Of a stretch of 64,000 bases of DNA, positions 37,883 to 48,018 are shown one piece after another. Origin of the DNA: Exiguobacterium undae DSM 14481. Lineage in GTDB: Bacteria; Bacillota; Bacilli; Exiguobacteriales; Exiguobacteriaceae. The stretch is from the NCBI RefSeq assembly GCF_000620805.1, contig NZ_KK211187.1, positions 1,149,957 to 1,213,956 on the forward strand. Direction: 5' to 3'. Numbering within the stretch: position 1 is the first letter of the stretch; each line of letters opens with the position of its first letter. Both the position numbers and the translations under genes were made by a program. The notes under the pieces are model-generated. The model was not told where the DNA came from, did not search any database, and was given only the letters and a program-made list of their open reading frames with translations.

Positions 37883-39442
37883 TTGAAGGTACAACCATTT
37901 CATGCTCTGTATGCAGAAGATTCATTGATGCATCGAGCATCACAACCGGAATTTTCGAAATACGTGGATCATCTTGGAGAAGAAGGGATGTTCGCGCGTA
38001 GCCAACACCTCAAGCACCGGGAATACCCGCATCTCAGTTTGCTGGTGGACGAGCTGAATCGACAAAATCCTCAGTTGAGTGAGAGGCTGAAAGGACAACT
38101 CGAACGTCTGCGCACCGGAGAGGCGCAGGTCGTGATTACCGGTCAACAGACCGGCATTCTCGGCGGTCCACTGTATGCTGTTTATAAGCTGTTAACCTGT
38201 CTAAAGGTTGCACGCGAAACGGAGGAACTGCTCGACATTCCGGTCCTGCCCGTTTTCTGGCTTGCAACCGAAGACCATGATTTTGATGAAATCAATCATC
38301 TCATCGTTCCGACACATGACTTTCGGACACGGAAGCTGACCGTTTCGCCGCCGGATTCCATCCAACGTTCAGTCAGTCGAATTCCGTTTGACCAACATGC
38401 GGTCAGGGAAGTTGTCCGTCAGGCGTTATGTACAGAAGGTGAGACACCCTATACAAAAGAGCTGTTGGCCTTAACGGATCGATTGATTGAAACGAACACG
38501 ACGTACGGTGGTTTCTTTGCCGCCTTCTTAGGTGAATTGGTGAATCATGACATCATCTTTTTTGATGCCGATGCGAAAGCCGTCCGGCAAATCGAAATCC
38601 CGTTTTTTGAACGGTTGATTCAAGATAACCCGGAAATCCGACAAGCCTTGTCGAAAGGGATCGCGCAAACGTCGGATTTACCGGATACCTTCTTGAATGA
38701 AGAAGCAGCGCATCTGTTTGTTGAAGACATCGGACGTGAGTTGTTGTATCCGGGTCAAGATTTTGTGACGAAACAAGGAAAGACCTATACCGAACTTGAA
38801 CTGTTGGCATTGCTTTACGCGAGTCCGGAGCGTTTTTCAAACAGTGTCGTCACACGTCCGTTGATGCAGGACTATTTATTCCCGACGCTTGCGTACATCG
38901 GTGGTCCTGGTGAGATTGCGTACTGGACGCGACTCCGTCCGCTGTTTCATCATTTCGATTGGACGATGCCGTTGTTGATTCCGCGAATGGGCGCTATCTT
39001 GTTACAAGCTCGAGACGAGAAGCGGTTGCGCAGACATCAGCTCACAATCGATCAAGCCTTGCGTGACGGCATACCACTTACTCCGTTTGACGCCGGTGAC
39101 GTCAAACAACACTTGCATGCCTCTTCCTTACTCAGTGAGGTCTTGATGGAGGAAATCAAGCAGGTTGAACAGAAGCGGTTAAAAACATCGGTCATCACGA
39201 CGAAGTTAACAAAACAGCTGCAACAGACCTTCGAAACTATCGTTGAGCAAGAGCGGCGTCTGCACGAACAGGCGAATCGTTCCGATCGTGCCCTTCAGTA
39301 TCAACTAGCACCGGATCACGCACCACAAGAGCGGATTCATTCGGTCTTACCGTGGCTGAACCGTTACGGTTTGGATTTGCTTCAAACGCTCCGTGTCCAG
39401 TATGAGCAAACGGAAGCGGAACAATTAAAAATATTGGTCTAA
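37883..39442 (+). CDS. bshC: Bacillithiol biosynthesis cysteine-adding enzyme BshC
   Basis: A 519-residue putative cysteine ligase completing bacillithiol (Cys-GlcN-malate), the main low-molecular thiol of many Firmicutes. VVITGQQTGILGGPLYAVYK, LPVFWLATEDHDFDEIN and LAYIGGPGEIAYWTRLRPLF are BshC signatures, and a coiled-coil region lies at about 420-470. The start is TTG 37883, 7 bases after AAAGAAGGG; the ORF extension overlaps the DUF3397 gene. A terminator follows, separating it from the dcw cluster. Confidence 0.95.
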   Translation: MKVQPFHALYAEDSLMHRASQPEFSKYVDHLGEEGMFARSQHLKHREYPHLSLLVDELNRQNPQLSERLKGQLERLRTGEAQVVITGQQTGILGGPLYAVYKLLTCLKVARETEELLDIPVLPVFWLATEDHDFDEINHLIVPTHDFRTRKLTVSPPDSIQRSVSRIPFDQHAVREVVRQALCTEGETPYTKELLALTDRLIETNTTYGGFFAAFLGELVNHDIIFFDADAKAVRQIEIPFFERLIQDNPEIRQALSKGIAQTSDLPDTFLNEEAAHLFVEDIGRELLYPGQDFVTKQGKTYTELELLALLYASPERFSNSVVTRPLMQDYLFPTLAYIGGPGEIAYWTRLRPLFHHFDWTMPLLIPRMGAILLQARDEKRLRRHQLTIDQALRDGIPLTPFDAGDVKQHLHASSLLSEVLMEEIKQVEQKRLKTSVITTKLTKQLQQTFETIVEQERRLHEQANRSDRALQYQLAPDHAPQERIHSVLPWLNRYGLDLLQTLRVQYEQTEAEQLKILV

Positions 39443-39473
39443 ACCTGCTGATGAGGCAGGTTTTTTTGTTTTT
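39441..39473 (+). terminator. Terminator after bshC
   Basis: AAACCTGC (39441-39448), loop TGATGAG, GCAGGTTT (39456-39463), then a long T-run. Confidence 0.9.
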
Positions 39474-39601
39474 TTAACGAAAGATACACAAAAGTTCAAA
39501 AAATCAAGGAAACTGTCTCATTTTCGTAACGTTTTTAAGAAAGAATATGATACATTGAAAAAGAGTAACGTCCAGTTGGACAGTGAAAGGTGAGGCAGCA
39601 C

Positions 39602-40540
39602 ATGTTTGAGCATGAAACAGTATTAAAATGGGAGTCCATTAAAGGACTAAACATCAAGCCTGACGGCGTGTATGTAGATTGCACGTTAGGTGGAGCAGGA
39701 CACAGTGAAGAAATCGTCAAACAACTGACGACAGGACATCTGTATGCGTTTGATCAAGATGATGTCGCACTGGCACATGCAGCAGAACGTCTCGCGGCGT
39801 ATGAAGGTCGCTTTACATTAATAAAAAGTAATTTCGTACATCTGCAAGAAGAATTAGAAGCACGTGGTGTGAGAAAAGTGGATGGGATTTTGTTTGATTT
39901 AGGCGTGTCTTCCCCTCAGTTGGATGAAGGAGAACGTGGATTCAGCTACAACTTTGATGCGCGTTTGGATATGCGGATGGATCAATCCTCTTCACTATCC
40001 GCCTACGAAGTCGTCAATGAGTGGCCGTACAACGATCTTGTCCGAATCTTGTTTACATACGGGGAAGAAAAGTTCTCCAAACAGATTGCCCGCAAGATTG
40101 AAAAAGCACGTGAACTCGGACCGATCGAAACAACGTTTGAACTTGTCGAACTGATCAAGGACGCCATTCCAGCTCCAGCAAGACGAAAGGGCGGACATCC
40201 TGCAAAACGGACGTTCCAAGCGATTCGGATTGCCGTGAATGATGAATTGAATGTATTTGACCGCGCTGTTTATCAAGCGATTGATCTATTAGCCATCGGC
40301 GGTCGGTTATGTGTCATTACATTCCATTCGCTTGAAGATCGCATGTGTAAACAAGCGTTCAAGGAAAAATCATCACTTCCAGAACTTCCACCAGGATTAC
40401 CGATGATTCCGAAAGAGTTTGAACCGGAATTACGTTTGGTCACACGAAAACCGATTACAGCAGGAGACGACGAACTCGATGACAATCGCCGGTCACGCTC
40501 CGCGAAGTTACGGATTGTTGAAAAAATGAAAGAAAGTTGA
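39602..40540 (+). CDS. rsmH: 16S rRNA (cytosine-1402-N4)-methyltransferase RsmH (MraW)
   Basis: A 312-residue SAM-dependent methyltransferase that modifies C1402 of 16S rRNA and heads the dcw cluster here. [13 protein letters not shown], the SAM loop [15 protein letters not shown] and [17 protein letters not shown] are typical. ATG 39602 has AAAGGTGAGG 6 bases upstream. In most Bacillales mraZ precedes this gene; the 128 bases between the bshC terminator and rsmH have no ORF of that kind. Confidence 0.96.
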   Translation: MFEHETVLKWESIKGLNIKPDGVYVDCTLGGAGHSEEIVKQLTTGHLYAFDQDDVALAHAAERLAAYEGRFTLIKSNFVHLQEELEARGVRKVDGILFDLGVSSPQLDEGERGFSYNFDARLDMRMDQSSSLSAYEVVNEWPYNDLVRILFTYGEEKFSKQIARKIEKARELGPIETTFELVELIKDAIPAPARRKGGHPAKRTFQAIRIAVNDELNVFDRAVYQAIDLLAIGGRLCVITFHSLEDRMCKQAFKEKSSLPELPPGLPMIPKEFEPELRLVTRKPITAGDDELDDNRRSRSAKLRIVEKMKES

Positions 40541-40553
40541 GAGGAGCATTCAC

Positions 40554-40940
40554 ATGGCAGAACCACTTCGTAAACCGATTCAAACAATGGAACCCGTTCG
40601 ACAGCAACCGATGCAAGAACCGCGTAAAACGGAAGATATCGCCCGTCGCGTCGCGGTTCGCCCAAAATATCGTTTGTATCCATTCGAAAAATTCCTCTAC
40701 AGTGCAATGATTGGTGGAATCGTTCTTTTTGGCAGCATGACGATTGGGGCACATAATGATGCCTACAATATCAGTCGGGATCTGGCGAAGGAAAATCAAG
40801 TGACGCAAACGATGAAAAAAGAAAATGAACGGCTTCAACTTGAAGTGACAAACTTAAGCTCTCCAGAACGAATTTACAAGATTGCGAAAGAACAAGGTCT
40901 TGATATGCGAAAAGGGAACATTAAGGTGATTCCTAAATGA
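40554..40940 (+). CDS. ftsL: Cell division protein FtsL
   Basis: A 128-residue bitopic protein: a Pro/Arg-rich cytosolic tail of about 50 residues, one membrane helix (about 48-66), and an extracellular coiled coil NISRDLAKENQVTQTMKKEN that pairs with DivIC and DivIB. SPERIYKIAKEQGLDM is the conserved end of FtsL. SD GAGAGGAGC precedes ATG, and the stop overlaps the pbpB ATG by four bases. Confidence 0.9.
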   Translation: MAEPLRKPIQTMEPVRQQPMQEPRKTEDIARRVAVRPKYRLYPFEKFLYSAMIGGIVLFGSMTIGAHNDAYNISRDLAKENQVTQTMKKENERLQLEVTNLSSPERIYKIAKEQGLDMRKGNIKVIPK

Positions 40941-43075
40941 ATCCACTATCTAAATCCCGACGGAGAGTACGCATTATCTTAGTGATATTTGCTGCTCTCT
41001 TTTTGGTGTTCATCAGCCGCTTTTTGTATTTATCAACGACCAAACAATTTCATGGTGAAGATATGATCGTCTATGCCGAAAAAAAACGGTGGGAAGCCCA
41101 GTCGACGTTATCGGCGGAACGGGGAGAAATTTTTGATCGGTTGGGTTCGCCGATTGCGATCAACATCCCGTCCTATCATCTCGTTGCGGTCTATCGTTTA
41201 GGCGGTGAAAAGGATCCGGACGAGACGGTCGTTGATTTCAAGAAAACAGCGACAGGTCTGGCACCGATTCTCGGCATGTCCGTCAAGGAACTGGAAACTT
41301 ACTTGATTGAGAACAAGGAACGGTCGCAAATCGAGTTCGGGAAAAAAGGAAATGATTTGACCGTCGATCAAAAAGAACAGATTGACCGGTTGAAACTACC
41401 GGGTATTCGTTTGATCGAGGAACCGAAACGGTATTATCCAAACGGCATTTTCTTGTCGGATACGCTCGGATTTGTCCAAAAGATTACGGAAAATAACGGA
41501 CGTGTCGTCTTAAAAGGGCAGATGGGGATCGAAAAGCAGTACGATGAGGCATTACGGGAAACGTTTGGCTCCCGTGTGTTCGAGAAAGACCGGAGCGGCG
41601 GTGAGCTCGTTCAAGGGACATCCAAAATCTCGAATGAACCGAAAGACGGATCAAATCTCTACTTAACGATTGATCACCGGATCCAACAGTCGCTCGAAAA
41701 ACAGATGCAAAAAATGTACGACGAATACAAACCGAAAAATGCAACCGGTATCGTCATGGATGCAAAAACAGGTGAAATTCTGGCGATGGCCGATCGACCG
41801 TCGTTTAACCCTAACTTACGGGACATGACGGACTTTACGAACTTTGCCGTGTCGTCCCGCTTCGAACCGGGATCAACGATGAAAATCTTTACATTGGCAG
41901 CAGCGATCGATGCCGGTGTCTTCCGTCCGAAGGAACCTTACAAATCCGGAAGCTACAACTACAAAGGCACCGTCATCAAAGATTACAATGACGTCGGGTG
42001 GGGAACGATTCCGATGATTGAAGGGGTCTACCATTCGTCGAACGTCATGTTCTCGATCTTAACGGCGGAAAAGTTGGGCATCGAACGGTACAAAGACTAT
42101 TTCAAGAAGTTTCATTTTGATCAAAAAACGGGTATAGACATCTCGGGCGAAGTCAACAGCCAGTCGGATTTATCTAAACCGTTAAATACGCTGATCACGT
42201 CTTGGGGACAATCAACGGCGGTCACGCCGATGCAAATCCTGCAAGGGGCGACAGCGATCGCCGGTGACGGCGAGATGGTAAAACCACACATCATCCAAAA
42301 AGCCGACCATACCGATAAGGCTCCGTACAAAGCCAAAACCGAAGTGGTGGGCAAACCGATTTCAGCTGAAGCGGCAAAAGCGACACGAGAAGCACTCGAC
42401 GGTGTCGTCAACAGTAAAATCGGAACAGGACAGATGTATAAGTTAAAAGATTACCGTGTCATCGGAAAAACCGGAACCGCACAGATTTCGGAGAACGGCA
42501 AATACATTCAAGGACAGTTCATCCACTCCTTCATCGGAATGGCTCCAAAGGATGATCCTGAACTGATCATGTATATTGCCGTCGACCGACCTTCTAAAAA
42601 CGAATCGTCGGTTTCCGGTCCAAGCATCATGAGTCCGGTCTTCAAAAGCGTCATGAATACGGCGTTGCAATATCGGAGCATCAAACCGGCCACACAAAAA
42701 GAGTCCGTGGATGTCAAAGCAAAAATCATTCCGAGTTACATCGGAAAAAGCATGAACCAGGCAGAGTCATTAGCAAAAGAACAAGGGGCGGTTCCCGTCA
42801 TTCTTGGGGACGGTGCCGAGGTCGTGTCGCAAATCCCGACACGAGGACAAGAGTTCGTCAGCGGAGAGCGTGTCCTGTTGAAAACAGCGAACACGTTCAA
42901 AATTCCAGATTTGACCGGGTGGTCGCAGCGTGACGTTAAAAAATTAGTCAGTCTGTACAACTTGAAGTTAGATGTGATTGGTAAAGGTTTTGTAACCAAA
43001 CAATCGGCACGAACTGGTACACTAGTAAAGGAAAATGGAAAGCTGACGGTGGAACTCGCTGAACCAAAAGAGTAA
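40937..43075 (+). CDS. pbpB: Septal class B penicillin-binding protein 2B (transpeptidase)
   Basis: A 712-residue division transpeptidase (FtsI equivalent), partner of FtsW. It has an N-terminal membrane helix (about 12-30), a dimerisation domain, a transpeptidase domain with STMK (SxxK), SSN (SxN) and KTGTAQ, and two C-terminal PASTA modules (about 600-655 and 656-712). In B. subtilis pbpB is followed by spoVD; here murF follows, with no spore paralogue. It overlaps ftsL by four bases. Confidence 0.95.
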   Translation: MNPLSKSRRRVRIILVIFAALFLVFISRFLYLSTTKQFHGEDMIVYAEKKRWEAQSTLSAERGEIFDRLGSPIAINIPSYHLVAVYRLGGEKDPDETVVDFKKTATGLAPILGMSVKELETYLIENKERSQIEFGKKGNDLTVDQKEQIDRLKLPGIRLIEEPKRYYPNGIFLSDTLGFVQKITENNGRVVLKGQMGIEKQYDEALRETFGSRVFEKDRSGGELVQGTSKISNEPKDGSNLYLTIDHRIQQSLEKQMQKMYDEYKPKNATGIVMDAKTGEILAMADRPSFNPNLRDMTDFTNFAVSSRFEPGSTMKIFTLAAAIDAGVFRPKEPYKSGSYNYKGTVIKDYNDVGWGTIPMIEGVYHSSNVMFSILTAEKLGIERYKDYFKKFHFDQKTGIDISGEVNSQSDLSKPLNTLITSWGQSTAVTPMQILQGATAIAGDGEMVKPHIIQKADHTDKAPYKAKTEVVGKPISAEAAKATREALDGVVNSKIGTGQMYKLKDYRVIGKTGTAQISENGKYIQGQFIHSFIGMAPKDDPELIMYIAVDRPSKNESSVSGPSIMSPVFKSVMNTALQYRSIKPATQKESVDVKAKIIPSYIGKSMNQAESLAKEQGAVPVILGDGAEVVSQIPTRGQEFVSGERVLLKTANTFKIPDLTGWSQRDVKKLVSLYNLKLDVIGKGFVTKQSARTGTLVKENGKLTVELAEPKE

Positions 43076-43104
43076 GGAACGGCGGTTTCCTGATTTCTGC
43101 AGTG

Positions 43105-43153
43105 AAACGAGGACGGACCGGAGTCATTCGTTGACTTCTGTTCGTCCTCGTTT
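43105..43153 (+). other. Strong hairpin without T-run between pbpB and murF
   Basis: AAACGAGGACG (43105-43115) pairs exactly with CGTCCTCGTTT (43143-43153), and an inner GAGTCA/TGACTT stem closes a small TTCGT loop. It is followed by GCTGTAAATG, not T, so it is probably an mRNA processing or stability element rather than a full terminator. Confidence 0.65.
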
Positions 43154-43178
43154 GCTGTAAATGAGTGGAGGAAAAGAT

Positions 43179-44498
43179 ATGGTGACCATTGCACAATTAG
43201 CAGATTGGTTGGGAATCGACCAATCGGATGCACGACCGTTGCGAAACTTTGCGACAGACTCAAGAAGCACACTGACGGATGGGCTCTATATTCCCATTCA
43301 GGGAGCACGCGTCGACGGACATTCGTTCATCGAGGGAGCCGTGCAACACGGGGCAATCGCGACGTTATGGAAAAAAGGAGTTCCTCTTCCGGAGACCGAT
43401 ATCGTCGTCCTTGAGGTCGAGGAACCGTTAGCAGCGCTTCAACTCGTTGCCCGGAAATACTTACAACTCGTTTCCCCGAAAGTCGTCGCCATTACAGGGT
43501 CAAACGGTAAGACATCGACGAAGGATATGATCGAAAGTGTCTTAAAGCGGACGTACCGGACACATAAAACAGCAGGAAACTTTAATTCGGACATCGGGAT
43601 GCCGTTGACGATCATGATGATGCCACTCGACACGGAAGTCGCCGTGCTCGAAATGGGCATGAACGGATTCGGTGATATCGAACTGTTGTCGAATCTGGCA
43701 GAACCGGATATCGCGCTCGTGACCAACATCGGCGAATCACATGCCGAACAGGTCGGCGGACGGACGGGAATCGCACGGGCGAAGCTGGAAATTCAATCAG
43801 GTTTGAAGCCGGATGGTCACCTGTTCATCGACGGAGATGAACCGTTACTGGCAGAAGCGACTGCTGAACGAATCGGATATCGCCACTCGAACACCTTCGT
43901 CATCGAACAAGCGGAAGCGACGTTCATCGGAACAACGTTTAAATTCGACGGGACAGAGTTTACGATTCCGGTCCTCGGCAAACACCAAGTCCGCAATGCC
44001 GCTTATGCCATTGCGACAGCAAAAGCGCTTGGATTGTCGAATGATGTCATCCAAGACGGATTAAATGCGGTGCAATTGACACCGATGCGAATGGAACGTC
44101 TGATGTATGGACAAACGGCGATCATCAATGATGCTTACAATGCCAGTCCGACTTCGATGAATGCCGCAATCGAGACGATTGTGGAGTTGGACGGCTTTAC
44201 GAACAAGGTCGTCGTCCTCGGAGACATGTATGAACTGGGGCAACAGGAAAAGTCGTTACATGCCTCTGTCGGGAAGAAGATTGCACTTCCTGTGTCACAT
44301 GCTATCCTTGTAGGGGAGAAGGGGCGCCATATTGCAGACGGAATCGTCGATCCAACCGTCCAAGTCCAATTTGCGGAGACGGTCGAAGAGGCCGCTCGTC
44401 TGCTGGAACCCTTGTTAGGAGAACAAACGGTTGTCTTATTGAAAGCGTCACGTGGGCTTGCCCTCGAACAAATCTTCACATATCTAAACAAAATTTAA
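43179..44498 (+). CDS. murF: UDP-N-acetylmuramoyl-tripeptide--D-alanyl-D-alanine ligase
   Basis: A 439-residue Mur ligase adding D-Ala-D-Ala. The ATP loop is AITGSNGKTSTKDMI; VLEMGMNGFGDIELL and INDAYNASPTSM are MurF signatures (MurE would have a DYAHTP-type motif), so this is MurF and not MurE. The ATG at 43179 follows GTGGAGGAAAAG. In B. subtilis murF lies with ddl and murE occupies this slot, so the arrangement differs. Confidence 0.94.
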   Translation: MVTIAQLADWLGIDQSDARPLRNFATDSRSTLTDGLYIPIQGARVDGHSFIEGAVQHGAIATLWKKGVPLPETDIVVLEVEEPLAALQLVARKYLQLVSPKVVAITGSNGKTSTKDMIESVLKRTYRTHKTAGNFNSDIGMPLTIMMMPLDTEVAVLEMGMNGFGDIELLSNLAEPDIALVTNIGESHAEQVGGRTGIARAKLEIQSGLKPDGHLFIDGDEPLLAEATAERIGYRHSNTFVIEQAEATFIGTTFKFDGTEFTIPVLGKHQVRNAAYAIATAKALGLSNDVIQDGLNAVQLTPMRMERLMYGQTAIINDAYNASPTSMNAAIETIVELDGFTNKVVVLGDMYELGQQEKSLHASVGKKIALPVSHAILVGEKGRHIADGIVDPTVQVQFAETVEEAARLLEPLLGEQTVVLLKASRGLALEQIFTYLNKI

Positions 44499-44520
44499 TC
44501 CTTAAAAGTAGGTGTTTGCA

Positions 44521-45483
44521 ATGATCACGTTATTCATCAGTTTAATTGTTGCGTTTTTGGTTGTCGTACTCGTGATGCCAAAAGCCATTCCGTTTTTGCA
44601 CAGTCTGAAATTTGGTCAAGAAATCCGCGAAGAAGGTCCGGACTGGCACCAAGTGAAATCTGGAACGCCGACGATGGGCGGTATCGTGATTTTACTGGCG
44701 ATGATCGGAAGTCTCATCGTCACGTTGTTTACGAATGGCTTTGAAGCAAGTCATTTGTCGTTACTCTTTTTGACGCTTGCCTATGGAGCAATCGGGTTCA
44801 TCGATGATTACATCAAGGTCGTCAAAAAACGGAACCTCGGTTTGAATTCCAAACAAAAACTAATCGGTCAAATTGTGGTTGGACTGCTCTTCGTCTGGTT
44901 GAGTGGTGGATTTACAAGCGAAGCCACTTATCTCTCGATTCCGTTTACATCGCTGTCGCTTGATTTTGGTCTTCTGTATCCGTTCGTCGCCTTGTTTTGG
45001 CTGGTCGGTTTTTCGAATGCCGTTAACTTGACGGACGGACTGGATGGGCTGGTCTCCTTTACAGCGATCCCAACTTTCTTGTTCTTTGGATTATACGGTT
45101 GGTTGATTGCAGATGAGCCGGGTGTCGCCTTGTTTGCTTTTTCAGCAGTCGGTGCCTTGATCGGTTTCTTAGTCTTTAACGTCTATCCGGCTAAAATCTT
45201 CATGGGGGATACCGGATCACTTGCATTAGGGGCGGCGCTAGCCGGCTTGTCGATTTTACTGAAACTAGAACTGTTGCTCGTCTTGATTGGTATCGTGTTT
45301 GTCGTCGAGACGCTGTCCGTCATTTTACAGGTCATCTCCTTTAAGACGACAGGAAAACGGATCTTTAAGATGAGTCCGATCCATCACCATTTTGAAATGG
45401 TCGGATGGAGTGAATGGCGGATTGTCGGAACGTTTGCTTCGATCAGCTTTATCATGGCGTTCATCGCCTACCTGTTTGTATAA
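44521..45483 (+). CDS. mraY: Phospho-N-acetylmuramoyl-pentapeptide transferase MraY
   Basis: A 320-residue membrane enzyme with about ten helices, forming lipid I from UDP-MurNAc-pentapeptide and undecaprenyl phosphate. [13 protein letters not shown] and [12 protein letters not shown] carry the catalytic aspartates, and [12 protein letters not shown] is the typical C-terminal histidine motif. The ATG at 44521 has AAGTAGGTG 7 bases upstream; GTG 44512 overlaps this site. Confidence 0.97.
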   Translation: MITLFISLIVAFLVVVLVMPKAIPFLHSLKFGQEIREEGPDWHQVKSGTPTMGGIVILLAMIGSLIVTLFTNGFEASHLSLLFLTLAYGAIGFIDDYIKVVKKRNLGLNSKQKLIGQIVVGLLFVWLSGGFTSEATYLSIPFTSLSLDFGLLYPFVALFWLVGFSNAVNLTDGLDGLVSFTAIPTFLFFGLYGWLIADEPGVALFAFSAVGALIGFLVFNVYPAKIFMGDTGSLALGAALAGLSILLKLELLLVLIGIVFVVETLSVILQVISFKTTGKRIFKMSPIHHHFEMVGWSEWRIVGTFASISFIMAFIAYLFV

Positions 45484-45519
45484 CCGAAATTTGTGGTCAA
45501 GAAAGTGAGCGATTTAAAG

Positions 45520-46866
45520 ATGAAGATCTCTGAACTGGATAAAAAAAAGGTACTGGTTCTCGGAACGGCCAAGAGTGGTATTGCAGCAACTCACTACTTA
45601 GTCCAAGCAGGGGCCGACGTCACCGTCAATGATGGTGGAACACCCAGCGTAGAAGATGTCGAGACATTACAAACATTAAAGGTCGAGACGATTTTTGGCA
45701 GTCATCCTCTATCCTTACTTGAAGGAGTCGAGCTGATCGTTAAAAATCCAGGAATTCCGTATCAGATTCCGTTGTTGCAAGCAGCCTTGGCGCAAGGAAT
45801 CCCGATTTGGACGGAAGTGGAATTGGCTTATCGGGCGACCGGTGCGAGCTGGGTGGCGATTACCGGATCCAATGGAAAAACGACGACGACGACACTGGTG
45901 CACGAGCTGTTGCGCCGTGGTCAAGCACGTGTCCATCTGGCTGGTAACATCGGATTTCCGGCAGTTGAAATCGCGCAACAGGCACAAGCAGGAGATGTGA
46001 TCGTGATTGAGCTGTCGAGCTTCCAACTGATGGGGATTGATGCTTTTCAACCAGTCAGTGCAGCTTTTTTGAATCTCTCGCCGGCACATCTCGATTATCA
46101 CGGGGATGTCGCATCGTATGCTGAAGCGAAAGCACGGATCTTTGAGAATATGGAGGCATCCGGACGTCTCGTCGTCAATGCAGATGATCGTCATGTCATG
46201 CAGTTGAGCGAACAGACGGCAGCGCAACGTCTGACGTTCTCACGTAAACAATCGGCGTATGCCCGGGTGGAAGACGGGATGATCATCATCGGTGAGACGC
46301 CGGTACTGCCGGTCAATGAGTTGGCATTAGGCGGTGGGCACAATCTGGAAAACGTCTTGGCAGCCCTGACGTTGATCGAACCCTTCGCCATCGCCATGAC
46401 AGACATTCAGGATGTGTTGCGGACATTTGGTGGCGTCGCCCACCGGACAGAATACATCGGAGAGTTCAAGGGACGCAAAGTCTACAATGACTCAAAAGCA
46501 ACGAATAATGTCGCGACAGAAGCCGCTTTATCCGGCTTCACAGCGCCGATTGTTTGGTTGTGCGGGGGTCTTGAACGTGGGGCAGACTTGAGTCCGCTCC
46601 GTCATGCGATGACCCATGTCAAGCATGTCATCGGGTTAGGTGAGACCGGTCAACGCTTCGCTGAGTTGGCAGAGCAACAACAGGTGGCAGCAACAGTTAC
46701 ACAAGCGATGGAAGAAGCGGTGAAAGCGGCATTTGACGTTTCTGAACCGGGCGACATCATTTTACTGTCACCGGCTTCTGCCAGCTGGGATCAATATAAA
46801 ACGTACGAAGAGCGCGGCGAACACTTCATTCGCTCCGTCCAAGAACAGGGAGGCGCGGCGAAATGA
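45520..46866 (+). CDS. murD: UDP-N-acetylmuramoyl-L-alanine--D-glutamate ligase
   Basis: A 448-residue Mur ligase adding D-Glu. VLVLGTAKSGIAATHYL at the N-terminus, the ATP loop AITGSNGKTTTTTLV and the GGLERGADLSPL and SPASASWDQYKTYEERG blocks are MurD-typical. The start is chosen at ATG 45520 by alignment to other MurD N-termini; GTG codons at 45493 and 45505 are possible alternatives. It overlaps murG by four bases. No spoVE follows. Confidence 0.95.
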   Translation: MKISELDKKKVLVLGTAKSGIAATHYLVQAGADVTVNDGGTPSVEDVETLQTLKVETIFGSHPLSLLEGVELIVKNPGIPYQIPLLQAALAQGIPIWTEVELAYRATGASWVAITGSNGKTTTTTLVHELLRRGQARVHLAGNIGFPAVEIAQQAQAGDVIVIELSSFQLMGIDAFQPVSAAFLNLSPAHLDYHGDVASYAEAKARIFENMEASGRLVVNADDRHVMQLSEQTAAQRLTFSRKQSAYARVEDGMIIIGETPVLPVNELALGGGHNLENVLAALTLIEPFAIAMTDIQDVLRTFGGVAHRTEYIGEFKGRKVYNDSKATNNVATEAALSGFTAPIVWLCGGLERGADLSPLRHAMTHVKHVIGLGETGQRFAELAEQQQVAATVTQAMEEAVKAAFDVSEPGDIILLSPASASWDQYKTYEERGEHFIRSVQEQGGAAK

Positions 46867-47957
46867 GAATTGTAGTTTCTGGAGGAGGCACAGGTGGTCA
46901 TATCTATCCGGCTTTAGCAATGATTCGGGAAATCGAACGCCGCATGCCATGCGAAGTTCTCTATATCGGGACGGAAAATGGATTGGAAGCAGACATCGTC
47001 CGACGCGCGGGAATTCCGTTTGAATCCATCGAGATTTCAGGAATCCGCCGGTCGCTTTCATTTGAAAACGTCAAGACCGGCATTCGATTTTTGAAAAGTG
47101 TTGTACGTGTCCGGAAGTTGTTGCGCGATTTCGAACCGGACATCGTAGTCGGGACAGGCGGTTTCGTCTGTGGTCCCGTGCTGTATACGGCAGCGAAGAT
47201 GGGATATAAGACATTAGTTCATGAGCAAAACAGTTTACCTGGAATTACAAATAAATTTTTAGCCCGCTATGTGGATCGTGTCGCGCTGTCCTTTAAAGGC
47301 TCCGGTCATCACTTCGGGAAAAACGAAGCAAAAACGATTTTAATTGGTAATCCGCGTGCTTCCGAAGTTGCTTTGTTGGAAATCAATCCGGTGGAAGAAC
47401 GGCGGAAATACGGGTTTGAAGAAGGACGTCCCTTGATCGTCGTCTATGGTGGAAGCCGGGGTGCACCGGCCATCAATCAGGCCGTCGTCGAGATGATTCC
47501 ACGACTGGAAAACACCGACTGGTCACTGTTGTTCGTTACGGGACAGGTCCATTACGAAACAATCAAGGCACAACTTGGAACGTTACCGGAACGCATTCAA
47601 CTGCGACCGTTCATCTATGACTTGCCTTTGATTTTAAAAGCCAGTCAACTGGTCATCTCAAGATCAGGGGCAAGTACGTTGGCGGAATTGACGACGCTTG
47701 GTTTACCGAGCATTTTGATTCCGAGCCCTTACGTGACGGAAAATCATCAAGAAGTGAATGCCTCGTCACTTGTCGAAACGGGAGCCAGTCTGCTCGTGCG
47801 CGAAAAGGAATTGACGGGCGACCGTCTGTTCGAAGCCTGTACGACGGCGATTGCCGAGCAGGAAGCGATGTCAAAAGCCTCTTTGGCACTCGGTATGCCA
47901 GACGCAGCAAGTGACTTAGTCGACGAGCTGTTGCGGTTGATCCAACAAAAAAATTAA
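46863..47957 (+). CDS. murG: UDP-GlcNAc:lipid I N-acetylglucosaminyltransferase MurG
   Basis: A 364-residue peripheral membrane GT-B glycosyltransferase making lipid II from lipid I. VVSGGGTGGHIYPALAM, the HEQNSLPGITNKFLAR block and ISRSGASTLAEL are MurG signatures. The ATG overlaps the murD stop, and GGAGG lies inside murD. In B. subtilis murB follows; here divIB follows after about 60 bases. Confidence 0.97.
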   Translation: MRIVVSGGGTGGHIYPALAMIREIERRMPCEVLYIGTENGLEADIVRRAGIPFESIEISGIRRSLSFENVKTGIRFLKSVVRVRKLLRDFEPDIVVGTGGFVCGPVLYTAAKMGYKTLVHEQNSLPGITNKFLARYVDRVALSFKGSGHHFGKNEAKTILIGNPRASEVALLEINPVEERRKYGFEEGRPLIVVYGGSRGAPAINQAVVEMIPRLENTDWSLLFVTGQVHYETIKAQLGTLPERIQLRPFIYDLPLILKASQLVISRSGASTLAELTTLGLPSILIPSPYVTENHQEVNASSLVETGASLLVREKELTGDRLFEACTTAIAEQEAMSKASLALGMPDAASDLVDELLRLIQQKN

Positions 47958-48018
47958 ATCAAAGCAGGAATAGACCGATAAGGAACTGAAATGAATGAGT
48001 ATGGAGGGAGAGGCTTAC

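Noticed and set aside
43179-44498. Calling this gene murE from its place after pbpB
   Set aside because: The sequence motifs (INDAYNASPTSM, VLEMGMNGFG) are those of MurF, so position was overruled.
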